Of a stretch of 64,000 nucleotides of DNA, positions 1 through 13,200 are shown piece by piece; position 1 is the stretch's first letter, and each line of letters opens with the position of its first letter. The DNA is from Plectrocnemia conspersa (taxonomy: Eukaryota > Arthropoda > Insecta > Trichoptera > Polycentropodidae). Location of the stretch: the NCBI GenBank assembly GCA_009617715.1, contig VTFK01000290.1, positions 186,001-250,000 of the forward strand, given 5' to 3'. A program made the position numbers and the translations under genes. The notes under the pieces were generated by a model. That model was not told the DNA's origin. It was given only the letters and a program-made list of their open reading frames with translations, and did no database searches.

Positions 1-43
1 CTTTGATATTGATATGGTCAGTGTTGATCCAAATATTGAATAA
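1..43 (+). CDS. Possible C-terminal end of an upstream gene (weak)
   Basis: From base 2 the plus strand reads 13 codons and then TAA at 41-43, ending in the peptide MVSVDPNIE. The composition is protein-like and the following bases are AT-rich, like a 3' UTR. The stretch is too short to identify and may be chance. It is noted only because a gene could enter from the left edge. Confidence 0.13.
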   Translation, partial: FDIDMVSVDPNIE

Positions 44-854
44 TTAAAATAGATTGTACGCTAGATTGTACTACAATGACGTTTTGGGTTTAGGGATCGA
101 CTTGGTGTGACTTTGTAAGTCAGTGAGACGCTTGATGGATCTGTTTTAGATTTTTTGCACAATTTATACACATATAAAGGTGTTAGTGTCAGGCGTCGAT
201 GTCGAATGCGAAAGAGTCCGGATAAATTGTAATAGAATATCGTCGAGTTAGGGGGCGATTGTAAATGACAACACACGTTTAGAGGAGGGATAGGTTTAAT
301 GGAAATGTGACAGTCTGTAAAAAAGTGTTACAGCATAATGTGGCATCTTGTGATATTGGGGTTGGTAAAAAACTGAACAAAAATATTGTAACATTGTTTA
401 TGTTAAGGTGACCAGACGCCCTCCTCAAAAATGTTGTTCTCCTTGAACAAACATTTCCAAAACTACCTTTTTTTTAGGCTCCCATAGCAATCCTCCTTTG
501 ATATTTCTAACAACCGGTCACCTTATTTATGGAAGCTGCTTTAGTAGTCATTAAAGAGGTGATGCTGGCACCGCTTGAAGTGAGACTGATTTCTTGCGAA
601 TCCTTATATTTACATTCTGCCAACGATTTTAATGAATGAAGGGAATAGGTGTATGTTATCTATGGTAGTATTAAAGGATATAAATATAAATAGGAACAAA
701 ACGTAGGCAAAGCTGTGTATAAGAGATAAGTTAAAAAATGTGATTTTATAATGCTTTAATATACATACACTTACATATATAAAATTATGCTTAAAATAAT
801 ATTTCCAGTATGTCGTTATTATTCATCGTCATGATTGTAAAAATTGTATTCATA
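44..854. other. Intergenic, 3' flank of OBP1
   Basis: AT-rich DNA with no coding signal that I can support. The part next to OBP1 (about 740-854) resembles the 3' flank of OBP2 and the fossil at 8757-8985, so it is probably OBP1 3' UTR. Confidence 0.5.
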
Positions 855-2388
855 TTAACCGCCATGACAGCTCATGAAAGTCTTCCACGCAGTGCAGTCT
901 GCAGATGTTGAAGTCCAGATTGAATCTGGTGCATTCTGAAATTATAAATATAGTAAATTAATATAAATCATAAAAAGTCCATCCCCTAGTATGCCCACTG
1001 GTATGTAACTGTCTCTTTTTGCTCTATATCGTAATAAAATGTACCAATATGTATTATAAACAATCTAATAATCATCTGAAGTGTATGAAACACGATGAGG
1101 CGACATTTGATTTCCTATAACGCCTAAAATTCACTAAAAAATAATCTAGGTAAAAATGCTGTGAATTGCACCAAAAAAATCAAGGTTTCGACTGCGAAAC
1201 ATCCGCTGGCGGCTCAGGAGTCTAGTCCTAAGGATTTATTTATACAGATTTTAGGAAATGTTTCATTACTCTATGGGGACGTGCTATTTGGGTATCCGTT
1301 ACTTTGTGTGTGAGCGAGCCAACGGGCAAAAAGTTGTATGAGTATTTTCTAGTCCACCAACTACACATTCGCAATTGACCGTGTTATTGGGGGGTCTACA
1401 TTTGGACATATAGATAACATTAAAAAATTTGTATCATTTTTAAATAAATGATAAAATTAAGGCAAATTCATGAAACATAAAAAATAATAAGACTTACTTG
1501 AATAAATTTATGTTTAAAGCATCCGAAGAATTTTCTCGGCGGGCAATCATTCGCGGTGTCGGCTTCACTACCACATGTTTGTACGACAGTAGACATTACA
1601 GCTGCAGTTTCTGGAATAATGCTCTGCATAGTTTTTAAGAATGCATCACGGTTCACGTTATCACCATTCATCAAATTGTAACTCTTTAATACACATTTAA
1701 CTTCGTCGCACTGAAATTATAATATATTGTTATTCGACATGCCCAATGTGAAACTGATTAATATGTTATCACTCAAAGGAATATCTGCTATCTTGTATTT
1801 TTAATTAAAGTGTAATAAAATACTAACGCTTGGAGGTGACCAACCAGGTGAACCGGGACCATTGGCCATCAAATCTGATGGTAAATTACATGCTTGTATA
1901 GTAGTGGCGTTTATCAAATTCGGCACTCGCACGCAGTCTAAGAGACGCTGTAATGATATTTGATTTATAAAGTAATCATGAAATATATAAATGATCTGTA
2001 TTTAATTAAATTATGAATTATACCGTAGTAGGGCGATTTCCACAATTATTATTTGGATAGGCTTCAATGTTAGCAGCCTGAAAATGCAATAAAATACACT
2101 TAATACCTAATAATACAATTCTATCGAAAAACCATATTGTTGATCTATACAGCCTGTTATTATACATAGAAACTGATTGATATTTGTAGCGAAAAATGTA
2201 TAATTAATGTAGTGCTTTTACATAAAGCTATGTTTTATTTGTAAAAATATAAATTAAAGTTAAATCTTAATTTATATTTTTTTTTTGTAAAAATTGTAAT
2301 AAAACATAATTATCACACCAAACTATTCTATGAAATAATTTGAAAATCATACCAAGAACAAAGTTGCAATCACTACAACGGTCAACAT
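855..2388 (-). CDS. Plus-C odorant-binding protein (OBP1 of cluster)
   Basis: Predicted secreted odorant-binding protein of about 167 residues. Coding exons on the minus strand, all phase 0: 2353-2388, 2024-2077, 1828-1947, 1498-1710, 855-935. Introns start GT and end AG. The ATG at 2386-2388 opens a hydrophobic signal peptide (MLTVVVIATLFLAA). The mature part has ten cysteines, more than the six of a classic OBP. The fourth exon carries CDEVKC and the pattern QTC-x9-DC-x7-GC; the last exon adds NAPDSIWTSTSADC and SCHGG. This C-terminal cysteine-rich extension is typical of the Plus-C subclass. Such proteins bind small hydrophobic ligands in sensillar lymph or other fluids. Its closest relative is the neighbour at 6292-8203, with identical exon lengths. 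It lacks the vicinal CC pair seen in the gene at 15977-17021. Ligand and tissue cannot be read from sequence. Confidence 0.9.
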
Positions 2389-2423
2389 TTTGATAGTTGT
2401 TTGTACTGTACTTGTTGTAAAGT

Positions 2424-2455
2424 GAAACATTAAACCTTATCACCATCCTTATATA
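2424..2455 (-). promoter_or_regulatory. Core promoter of OBP1 (TATA and initiator)
   Basis: On the minus strand TATATAAG lies at 2448-2455 and a TCACT initiator-like site at about 2421-2425, near 30 bases downstream. That gives a 5' UTR of about 35 bases before the ATG. The OBP2 promoter has the same arrangement and clear flanking similarity. Confidence 0.5.
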
Positions 2456-5400
2456 TTTTGCAGGTGTCACACAAGAAAATACGCTTAAACGAGGCGTGAC
2501 ATTATTAATTCTGTCTGTCACATTATTTTTGATCGCCAAATTGCGTAATTTCGAATAACGTGTAATATTTATAATAATAACGATGTTTTAAATTTGTTAT
2601 TCATTGTATGATTTTAGAATATGTTTGCGTGAAGGTTGGCGGAAATGATCATTTTCTTTACGAAAAAAATTATAATATAATAAACACAAAAATACATTTT
2701 TTCAGTCCCTAATTATATAATATTAAATATCTAAACAAATTTATTTTCTTAATGCAGTTGTTCTTAACACGTGTCTCGGATTGTGTGGGACTGTCCCGGA
2801 TTTGATTTGTTCATCCTGCATTGAACATCGTCCCGAAAAGTGTCCCGCATTTTGACATCATCCAAAATTTTGATAAATTTCCGAGATGACCTATTTTTAT
2901 CTCCCGTAGCATTTTTTTATGCATGTTTCATTAATGTCTCAGGCTTTGTGTCTTTGTAAAATTCGTATATCTAGACAGAGACTACTACCTCGCACCTATG
3001 GAACCCTTTGTGTAAAAAAACAAGGGTCAGAACAACTTGAATGTGTCATTTTTATGAATCATTCCTTAAAGTTAGTCTTCGTCGCAATAAATAAATAAAA
3101 TACAAAAAAAAACTATGGCCTGTTAAGACGCACATGTTCGATTCTATGTTTTATTTTAACAGTCTATTTTTCGGAAATAATCAAATTTAACATACATACG
3201 TTGATTGTTAGCAGTGTTTTAAAAACATTTTATGTCGAGCCCATTTTAATGTTAGTATTATTTTTAGTGAGGTATAAATTTATTATGATTCAATAATCTA
3301 AAGATTCCTTAAGTCGTTATATAATACAATATATAGTTCTAAAATATATTACTTTGATATTGGAAATTACAAATGTTTTGTTTTGCAGTTTGTGTAGTCT
3401 AGTTATTTTTCATGATGTATATGAAATTAATTTACTTGTGATTTTGAAGAATCAAAACATCTTATATTGAAATATTATTTGGAATTACTATACTATATTA
3501 TTGAATACTTTTTTTTGGTGAGAGACACTCCCCAAAGCCGGCCCTTTGTGCTGGTATTTATATTTTCGGGCTTCAAGGCCGAAAGAATATGACTTTGCAG
3601 CCAAAATAGACGCCGGAAAAGCTGGTAACCGTTTATTTTATTAGGCATATATAAAATTCCACATACATATGGAAATGTAGCTACCGTTATGTGGTGGTCT
3701 AGTCAAAATATATGGTCTTTAAAGCCAAAGAGTCTTTGCTGAAGTGTCGGAAAAATATTTTTGGCTGTTATCTGTCGTATGTGATCTTATTATGATGCCC
3801 TTAAGCTGGTGTCACATTTTTTATATTGCTCATTTGCAACAGCTCTGGTGAATTGCAGATAAGGATGTTGGTAAGCCAATTGCATCTCTTCTGACACGCC
3901 CACAAAACACGTTTACGCCTTAAAAATAAAACTGCTAGGTGACCACTTTTAGTGATCGTTAGTAAAGGATTGAAAATATCAATAGTGCTTTGCGCAGGGT
4001 ATGCCGCATTGTTTATCACGCATCCTTTCCAAACAAATAGTAGTTTTTTTTTTATGTGTTTGCGAGTTTTTAACGTTTTGGGATGAATGTGCTCCGTAAA
4101 ATAATAACAATTATTACCGCAATTGTTTCGTGCCGAGTTCTCTATTCCAATGTTAGGTTTTATTTTTGAGACGAATTCATATTTTTATTAATTTGTTCGA
4201 AATAGTCGTAAGAATGAGCTTTAAATTAATTGTGCAGGTGGTTGAAACCCCCACAGTATATTAAATTAGAAAAAAAAACACACCATACGTCTTTAATAAA
4301 TATTTATTTAAATACTTTTTTGCTAGTAATATTTATTTTTAATTGTTGTGTGATATTTTTTATTAGCAAGTTTTTATTTTGATCACTCTGAAAAGGTAAA
4401 AAACACTACCTTAATGTATGATTTATGAAGGACGTATATTCAGTTTACTGTTAATAACTTGTTTATAGAAAACAAGTTGTTTATAACTTTTTTGCGAAAT
4501 AATAATATATATAAAAAAACTTGTACTTATAAAGTTTGTTTACTTTAATAAGTAGGTTAAACTAGCATATTTCAAGGATTCATTTTTCATACAAACATTC
4601 AATAATTATAGTCATTTTTTTCATACATCAATCAGAAGCGTAGTTCGGATTTTGTCTCGCTCATAAGACTTGTTTTAAACATTATTGTATTAATGTGAAA
4701 TTATTAAAATACAAAAACACATATCAGTGTCATTTATACGAGCTGCGAAAACGCCGCTTTTTTATTACTATATAAATAATTTTATATCTTAATGAGTATC
4801 ATATTTTATATCTCCCAGTGATATACAGGATCCTGGAGACTAAGATTTTTTTCAAAGCCCCTTTAATATGCTGTAATTTTTGCATTTATTTTCTTTAAAA
4901 AAATATATTTTGGATTGTTTTATCTTATTAACACAAACTTTAGAAATCATTTTAATGTAATACATAGATATATATATAAATAATTACAACGCACAGAACT
5001 TGGTATTTTTTAGATTCGAGAGTTGCAAATGTATCGAAACTTTAATTGCCCAATTTACAGGGGGAAAATAATATTTTGCAACACAGGAAGGATACAAACT
5101 TTAGAGTTATCAGGATCTTTTCTCTATTTTCATGTTCTTTTTACAGACAACTATATTTTCTAATTTCGTTCGCAAACAATATGTTTAAATTTCTAATTTT
5201 ATTGTGTTACTTTCAGTAACGCTTTTCTTTTAGTTGTATTTGATTTGCTTGCTATTTTTTAATTATTTGCAAGATTTTAATAGCATATATGTATGTCAGA
5301 ATAGTACGAGCAAAGTGACATAACTAAGTAAATTCAATGATAATGAAATGGTTAGTATTTGACACAAAGCGCAGAAAATGTGATGCTTGGTATTAAATAG

Positions 5401-6291
5401 TTGTACTGTTCATGAAACAAAAATTTTATTAAATTTGCTAATGAAAATTATTTATTTTGGTTGTTAGTTTATAGACAGAAAAAATCTATTTATATAATTA
5501 ATTTTAATATTTGATGCTTTTTAATTAGATTAAAATATTTAAATTTGAAATTTAGAACCCTGTACATTCTTTAAAGAAAAAAAATACTGTTGAATAGGAA
5601 AAGTTTTGTAATCTTAGGTTACCCCAATGCGTCACGATGATGAAAAATAACAATTTATTGTTTTATTACATTACCAAAAAAAAATATAATACATAATAAG
5701 AAAGAAAAGAAAATCATAACATAATTTTTTTTATATAAAGCGGACCAGCTCCTCGTAGCAGACATTAACAGAATATTGTGCAATGCCAGCATATGGAGCC
5801 CGATGGCTACTTTTTTAGTGCGGACATTAAAGCCCTAACGGTCAGCAAAAAAAGACGCGATCGTAATTCTCAAAGACATTCCGGAACCCAAAACTGGAAT
5901 TCTTCGAGAACAGTTTTTTTTAATAACCCATACATATAGTAAATTACTTGAGTTTAAGTTATGTAATACAGTACATACTAAACCTTAAGTTTGATTGTAA
6001 TATAATGCTGCTGAATAATTTAAATCCATTTAAACTGTGAAACAATAGGTTATAAATACATTGGACATATGTATAACTCCAAATTAGCCTTGTTTTTGCC
6101 ATTACAATAAATAAGTCACTCAATGTGAAAGGAAATAGATAAATACGAAAGTAAAAAATAAATAAATAAGTTTAGTAAAATCAATGCTTTAATGTACGTA
6201 CATACATAAATATATAAAATTATGCTAAAAATAAAAGTTCCAGTAGGTCATTTTTATGTATAGTCGTAATCATTGTAAAAATTGTTTTTAT
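2456..6291. other. Intergenic between OBP1 and OBP2
   Basis: About 3.8 kb of AT-rich DNA with no gene that I can support. The part just upstream of OBP1 (to about 2600) matches the OBP2 upstream region. The segment 3595-3980 is a dispersed repeat listed separately. The rest consists of long A/T tracts and short unclassified insertions. Confidence 0.55.
3595..3980 (+). repeat. Dispersed repeat family R1, copy A
   Basis: Shares ordered blocks with 14070-15030: AATGTAGCTACCG, GTGGTGG, AAAGAGT followed by GGAGTGTCG-like sequence, then GATGTTGG, GCCAAT and AAAGGATTG. The order is kept but the copies have drifted. No transposase or reverse transcriptase is visible inside it. It is probably a non-autonomous element or part of a larger decayed one. 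Confidence 0.5.
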
Positions 6292-8203
6292 TTAACCGCC
6301 ATGGCAGCCAATGAAAGCTTTCCATGCTACGCAGTCTGCTGATGTTGAAGTCCAAGCTGAATCAGGTGCGTTCTAAAATTTGTAAAAATTGTTTATAAAA
6401 TTAAAGTAGAGAAATGAATTAAAAACTGTAATCATTGCTACATTAATATTAATTATATATTAATATTACTTACTTCAATATATTCATGTTTGAAGCAGCC
6501 GAGGAACTTTCTTGGTGGACATTCATTTGAGACGTCAGCTTTTTCGCCACATTCTTGTACAACTGAAGAAATTAAAGCTGTAGCTTCTGGAAAAGCGTTC
6601 TGCATTCTTTTTTGGAATGCGTCTCGGTTGACATTATCTCCATTCATCAAATTATAACTTCTCAAGACGCATTTAACGTCGTCGCACTACAAGTTATAAT
6701 GAAATTATTACATATTATATAAATTATATTCCAATTCCTTATAAATAATTTATCTATTATTTTTAAGAAAAATGTGATTAAAAATAGAGATTGATAACAA
6801 TTAATCATATATATTTTTACATAGTAACAATGGTAACATGTCTATTTTACAAGTAAAAGTCAAATTATATTCTAGTTGACTTTTTACTAAAGAGAAAGTA
6901 AAAATATTTGAGTTTATAAAATAAACCTAACTTTTCTTGACACTTTCAAAGCTTTTTTATTATACATGTTTAACAAAGTTTAGCCATTTAATTATACATA
7001 TGATTAAACTGCTAATGACACAAGATAATTACAAAAATCGTCATTTATAATATAAAAAATCGTATATGACATTAAATATTATTTTTTTTCAATATAAAAT
7101 TTATTTAGATATAGTAGGAACACAAGAAATTATCTACAATAATAATAATTAAATTATTATTAAAATTTATATTTATTTCTCACAGAACAGACCAGAACAG
7201 TTATTTCTCACAAATAAAATAAAATATGACATTTAAATTTGTCGTTTAGTTAATATTTTAGATGCAAAATGTTTTTTTTAGCTAATATAATTTTATCTGG
7301 AACTAATTATAGAATTTTTATGCAAATATTATTTTAATCTAATTTATAATTACATTACAAGTGAAGTTAATTTTGGGATCCAGCAGTACAATGTAACTGG
7401 AATTAATTAGAGCATTTTTTCAATCAAATGTTATTTAACTAACTAATTATTTGTCTATTAAGTTTAATTTATTTTAATTACTTCAATTTTTTTCGCACTT
7501 TTTAGTAGGAATAAAATACATATATAATAAATGCAAATATATGTATGCCTAACTGTAACTCTGAGAAACTTAATTTTTTTATTGTAAATCATGTATAATT
7601 TATTAATTATTATTGTAATCGATATACTAACTTTTGGAGGAGACCAACCAGGTGAACCAGGACCGTTAGCCATAATATCTTGTGGTAAATTACATATCTG
7701 TATAGTAGTAGCGTTTATTAAATTTGGCACTCGCACGCAGTCTAAGAGGGGCTGTAATTATATTTTCTTTATAAAGTAACGATTGCTGGTTTAAATGTAA
7801 TTAGATAATGAAATATACCGTAGCAGGACGGCTTCCACAATTATGATTTGAGTGGGCTTCAATGTTAGCAGCCTAAAAATAAATAAATACATTTATAAAA
7901 CCGAATAACATTATTTTGACAAAAAACCACGAACTTTACCAAATTCTATTTTAAATAATATATTCTTATAGGGATAAATTAACGATAAAGATTTTATCAG
8001 CTTATAGTTTTACATATATTTTAAGTAATTTTATCTTGTGATTTTTAAATCTTAGGTTTTTAATATTTAGGTTCAAAATAATATTTATTTTCAAAATATG
8101 ATAAAATTTTATACAATAACACAATTATTACACCATATCTTTCCATAAAATAATTTGAAAGTCATACCAAAAACAAAGTAGCAATTACCACAGTGGCCAA
8201 CAT
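6292..8203 (-). CDS. Plus-C odorant-binding protein (OBP2 of cluster)
   Basis: A 167-residue secreted OBP, the sister duplicate of the gene at 855-2388. Minus-strand coding exons: 8168-8203, 7819-7872, 7632-7751, 6474-6686, 6292-6372. They measure 36, 54, 120, 213 and 81 bases, exactly as in OBP1, and every intron is phase 0. Signal peptide MLATVVIATLFLAA. Ten cysteines sit in the same positions as in OBP1, including CDDVKC in exon 4, QECG-x7-EC-x7-C and the last-exon SADC and GCHGG. Introns differ from OBP1 much more than exons: intron 3, next to exon 4, is about 0.95 kb here against about 0.1 kb in OBP1. The frame is intact with no stops, so the gene looks functional. The stop codon runs straight into TAAATAAA, a possible polyadenylation signal. 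Confidence 0.9.
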
Positions 8204-8237
8204 TTTGATAGTTGTGTTTTCTATACTTGATGTACAG

Positions 8238-8270
8238 TGAAACATCGAACTTCATGACTATCCTTATATA
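8238..8270 (-). promoter_or_regulatory. Core promoter of OBP2 (TATA and initiator)
   Basis: Minus-strand TATATAAG at 8263-8270 with a TCACTG initiator-like site at 8235-8240, about 30 bases downstream and about 35 bases before the ATG. The sequence upstream to about 8430 is recognisably duplicated from the OBP1 upstream region. Confidence 0.5.
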
Positions 8271-8756
8271 ATATATTTAAATTTTAGGTGTCACATAGGA
8301 GTAATCGTTGAAACGGAGCGTAACGTTATTAATTCTCTTTGTCGCGTTATTTTTGATTCTCAAATTGGGTAATTTAGGATAATGTGCAATACGATAATGT
8401 TATTTATTGTATGATTTAGTCTGCGTCAAGATAAAAAAAATCGTTTATCTGCAGCAAAAAATATAAAATAAAAATACATTAAACAGTCTTTAATAGCTAA
8501 GTTATATTTCAAGGATTAGCTTCTCATTAAAAATACATCTTAAATGTTTAACTCATAACATAATCTAAATTACCAAGTTCAAGTCATCTGGTGACTTGTA
8601 TTTGGGCATATTGGTTCATATTAAGAGTTGATTTTAACATAAACTGTCCCGTATTAATAATTGTGGGGGGGAGGCGCAAATTTAGTTTTGTGAGAAATCT
8701 CAGATCAGCAATGTTTATTGTATGTACTTCTTTTATTACTTAGGAGATGTATCTAT

Positions 8757-8985
8757 TCATAATAAATATTCACTAAATGTGAAAGAAAAGAGATGAATGA
8801 TTATATAAATAAAAATCAGGTAACAGCTTATATAAATACATAAGATCAGTAAAAAAAAATGCGAATTCTCAATACTTTTACTTATGTAGATACATATATA
8901 TATAATATTATACTAAAAATAATATTTTTAGTACGTCGTTTTTATGTACATATCATCATATTTGTAAAAGTTATGATTAAAATTG
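8757..8985 (-). pseudogene. Fossil 3' end of a further OBP copy
   Basis: This stretch resembles the 3' flanks of OBP1 and OBP2. Shared minus-strand landmarks, in order, are a run TTTTTACAA or TTTTACAAA, then ACATAAAAA-GAC, TACT, TATTATTTTTAG, ATAAT-TTATATAT and, further out, TCACATT. The similarity stops near 8985, where the stop codon and last exon should be, and a GC-rich insertion starts at about 9000. No coding exon of this copy can be found upstream. I infer a third recent duplicate whose coding part was deleted or replaced. Confidence 0.55.
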
Positions 8986-8999
8986 CTTCAGAAATTTCA

Positions 9000-9137
9000 T
9001 AGCCTCTGGGGGTGCGATACTTGTGTGTGGATGTAGCCAGGCCGTATCCTCTCAGTAGGGTACTGCCAGACTACATCTCAGCAGCTTCCGACTGAGCCAA
9101 CGGAGGGGCGAAGCCCTGGCGGTGGCCCCGCGTACTA
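9000..9137. mobile_element. GC-rich insertion, unclassified
   Basis: About 138 bases with far higher GC than the surroundings, running from the CTCTGGGGGTGCGATAC region to GTGGCCCCGCGTAC. It abuts the OBP fossil. No terminal repeats or coding frame were identified. The composition suggests the truncated end of a retroelement or a SINE. Confidence 0.35.
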
Positions 9138-12100
9138 ATATTTATTTCTAATATTTTTCCTTATTTGTTTTTATAAGATCTAGATCCTATGATTCAAAGA
9201 TTTCACAAGCCGATGAGCTCGTTTTTTAAATTTTCTTTTAAAACGGTCATTAGCGGTCTAAATTCGTCGGTAGAGTGCGTAGACATTTTACCTGTGTATA
9301 AACAATGTCGTATGTCGGAGATTTAATAATCAACAGGAAGCTTTTAATTCATACCACCGATTTAAATTATTGGCCGGTGTTCTAAATTATTTTTTCGGTG
9401 ATTGCTGATACTTATGTCATCTATTTCAGCTTTTCAAATGCTGTTATTACAGATTTTCTTTACAAATGATTACATTCTTCTTTGATTATGATTTATTTTT
9501 GAATCAGTGTTAAAATCGCCACTAAAGCTTAAAAATATTTGATTTTTTACTTTTCGTATCTTAACTTTAAAATATTATAGTATTCGAATATAATAATATA
9601 GTTGTAAAAAATCGAAAAATACAGTTAAATACTGGATACATATTCAAACACATAATTATGCTATAAAAAAATCAAAAGTATTAAGACTTAATTTTAATTT
9701 TAAAAGTCTAATCTTAAAATCAGCATGAAGTTTATTTTTATTTATACCTGCTTGTTGCAGAAAATAATTAATTACAGAATGAAAGGTTAAATTAAAAAAA
9801 TACTTAAGATAAATAAATATTATGATTTAAAAGATAAAATATTTAATACCAGCCATTAAGAAAGTCCACAGTTGCACAATAATGATTAAAAAATATGCGT
9901 ATTTTATGTAATTTCGGCAATTAAAACTGATTTTTTTTTTCATTTTTTTTTTGTCGGCTAATATTCGTTATGGCCAAGACTTTTGTTATGATAATTTAAC
10001 TATAGATAATTAAGTGACTATCTACGTGGTTGTAATACATAAAAACTTAAATAATAATTCATGTCAGCTATGTTTTTAGAGTTGATCGGTTTTTTGCTCT
10101 TATAGAAATGCAGTTTTTTTTAATACTCCCCTACATATATTAATAAATTATTTACGAATTGTAAGACCAACATTAGATTTATTTTTTTGTATAAAATTGG
10201 TTAAATTCATTGGTATTAAACAAACTTTAAAATAAAAAAATAAAATATAATAAAAAATGGAGATCTTAATTTATAAATGTGTGTTTAGAAATGAAAAGAA
10301 AAATACACATTTATAAATTATTATCTACGTTACTATTTAAATCAGAGTTAGAAAGCACTTACCAAAAATAAAAATAAAACTGTGCACAAGCCAGTTTTTT
10401 GATATTTTTTTGAATGTAAGTTTATATGTATTCATAACAGTTACATAGAAAGGAGTAATATATAATGCTTTAGGATTTTTTTGTATACTGTTATTACTTA
10501 ATATGGTAATATCGAATCTTGTTATATGAGGCGTGAATAATATTAAGGGCGAACTCAACAAATGCTTGATTCGAGATTATCGACTAAAAAGTTAGCCAAG
10601 TATCTTAAAATATTATTACCGTCTTTAAAGGTAGAATTATTAGTCAGAAGTATAAAAAAAATCACGCATTTCGTAATAAGTAATTTTTTTGTTATTTTAG
10701 CTTTGGTCAATTTTATAGTATAGTTTAACCGAAGTGAAAATATTTATATTATTATTTAACTATGTCACTATAAAAGACTTAAAATATTTTAATTAAATTA
10801 TTAATTAATATTCTAATTGATATTATAGACATCTACTGAAGATCTTAATTTGTATTCAACAATTTTCACTTTTATTGCTGTACCACAAATTATATATTAA
10901 CTAAGCACTGTTATATTAAAAATTAATTATATTACACTGTAATAATTTATTTATTTGTATTGTATTATATTTCAATATAATAATTTGTTTATTAAAAAAC
11001 AACGATACAATGAAAGTAATATGTTATGTTTTAATATATACTTGATAATTAATTAGATTTACTTTATTCTTTAATTAACGTTGTTCAACTTTATGTAATC
11101 TAAGAACTTATGAGAACTTATTAAAGACACTGTTTACTCTCAAAATTCAAAATAACGAAACAATTTAAAATCCTGCCGTGGGTCACGTTTTGGACTCTTG
11201 TAGATAAAAAGTTTTAATTATAAATATTCAACTTAATCGATTTAATGTATTTAATTCGTATGTGTGTCTTACTAAAAAAATTAGCGAATTAAACAAATTA
11301 GTGATACGTAATTTTTACAAAATGATCTGTTGCAAATATAATACATTTTTTTATTTAAGAGATGCAGTTGCAGCACGTTTATTTAACTCAATCAACAAGA
11401 TAATAGACGAAGAAAAAAGCTTTTAGTTAATTAGTAAAGTTCTAAAAGCTCTCTGAATCAATGTAAAGTACCATAGTATAAACTCAAGTTTATGATACTG
11501 AGGAAAATAGACCCACCAAAACTACAAAATGGAACGTGGTTGTTTTTGAGGGATTAAAATCATCATATTTGTATAGTAACAATAATTTTGACTACTATAT
11601 TTAAATGCAAAAATATGTAAAATCCCATAGATTCATAGCTATTTAGTTTTTTGCTTCAAGCTGCCTTATTTTTCCTATAAGGTATATGTCCCTGATTTTA
11701 GTCTGGTGTTTCACTTCTTTCTTAGTAGTTGTTAACTGTGTTTATCTCGTTGTATTGGGCTAGTGAATATCATGTTGCAAAGGAACATTTACAATAAATA
11801 TTATTCATATTTTAAAGTCAATATGGACAAATGGAATTAAATTCTGGAGTACAGCCATATATTCGAAAAAAAAATTGAGATGCATCACATGTGCCAAATA
11901 TTTCGTAACAAACGAGATTTTTGTATGAGAGCAATATATAAATAACAGTTTGTGTATTTAAGGCAAGAAAAATACTTTATAAATTAAATATAACAATAAT
12001 TATATAGCATTTATTTATACTGTAAATAATAACTAAATTAAACTAAAACATATATATAAAAGGCAAATGTATATTTTAAAAAACACTACGTAGTATTTTA

Positions 12101-12157
12101 TTAGTCGATAATTTAATATATTTTTTCAAAATCCAGAAAATTATCTTCAAAAGCGAC
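9138..12157. other. Intergenic between OBP2/fossil and OBP3
   Basis: Three kilobases of very AT-rich DNA. I see no exon, RNA gene or terminal repeat. A short piece at about 10535-10562 (GGGCGAACTCAACAAATGC) resembles one arm of the hairpin element at 24077-24169. Confidence 0.5.
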
Positions 12158-13143
12158 TTAACCCAAGAATCCAATCCGAACTTTTGAGCAGGTTTTAGCT
12201 CTGGCTCTGAACGTCTTGCATTCTTCACTTTGTACCCATGCTGTATCAGGAGCGTTCTGAAAATATATATTTATTTAATATCACTTATAAAAAATTATAT
12301 TTACAAATATACAAAATATGTACTAACCAATATAATGTTGCTTTTGAAACACCTGACAAATTTCTTCGGTTCGCAGTTTTCAGTATTTGGAGCGATTTGA
12401 GAACTGCAATTTTTCATCGTAATGTCTATAGCAGGTTTAAATTCATTCGACTGCTTACTCTCCATAAAAGTTTGGAAAGCTGGACGATTTATTTTGTCAC
12501 CAGTTATAAGGTTGTTTTGATTCAAGACGCATATTACTTGTTCGCACTTAAAAATAGGATACATTTTAAAATTCTAAAAAAATAAGATAATGGTAGTCCG
12601 TAAAATAAATATTATTTAAAAAACCGTTTCAATAAAAAACATAAAAATAATTGATATAAAAATTGATTGAAAAAAGATTATTAACTTGTAAACTTATTTT
12701 TACTGATTATCAATAAAACATACTTGTTCTAAAATATCGGTATTTTAATAATATATATTTTTAAGTTATTTTATTTATTATTTTTATATAAAGAAAAAAA
12801 TATTACTGAAGGTTGTGTATGTCCAAACTTATGAGGGTCCATATTAGATACATTACAAGTTTTGCTAATTGTATTATTCATCAATCGAGGCATGGATGTA
12901 AGACAATCAAACAGGCACTATATATAACATAAATTGATATTAAGATATACAATCAAATAAAATTATTAAAATTAAATACGTACAACATTTGGTGGTGGTG
13001 CTGCACAATCAACAGTTTGAGAATATACTTGATTTGCTCCCTGAAATATTTAAAAAATATAATGTTATCTAATAAATAAATAAATATGTACTGAAACTTA
13101 TTATAAATTTTACTAAGAATAAAATCGTCAAGAGGAACAACAT
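12158..13143 (-). CDS. Plus-C odorant-binding protein (OBP3 of cluster)
   Basis: Secreted OBP of about 171 residues. Minus-strand coding exons: 13114-13143, 12984-13040, 12807-12917, 12328-12546, 12158-12256, all phase 0. The signal peptide starts MLFLLTILFLGANQ. There are eleven cysteines: VDC in exon 2, CLFDC and KTC in exon 3, CEQVIC, KNC, ENC and VRC in exon 4, and EEC and KTC in exon 5. The spacing in exon 4 (NC-x9-NC-x7-RC) and the exon 5 start NAPDTAW match OBP1 and OBP2, so the gene belongs to the same family but is an older duplicate. Introns are short, the longest about 0.26 kb, unlike OBP2. The tail SKVRIGFLG after the last cysteine is longer than in its neighbours. The frame is intact. 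Confidence 0.88.
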
Positions 13144-13165
13144 TTTGCGACACTTAGTGTGAGTG

Positions 13166-13200
13166 TGAGCTACATAAACAACAATTCGTTGGTTTATATA
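13166..13200 (-). promoter_or_regulatory. Core promoter of OBP3
   Basis: Minus-strand TATATAAA at 13193-13200, with a TCACACT initiator-like site near 13162-13168, about 20-25 bases before the ATG. Confidence 0.45.

Noticed and set aside
12238..12585. 115-codon plus-strand frame
   Set aside because: Exactly antisense to OBP3 exons 4-5, which have signature cysteines and splice sites. It is a shadow frame.
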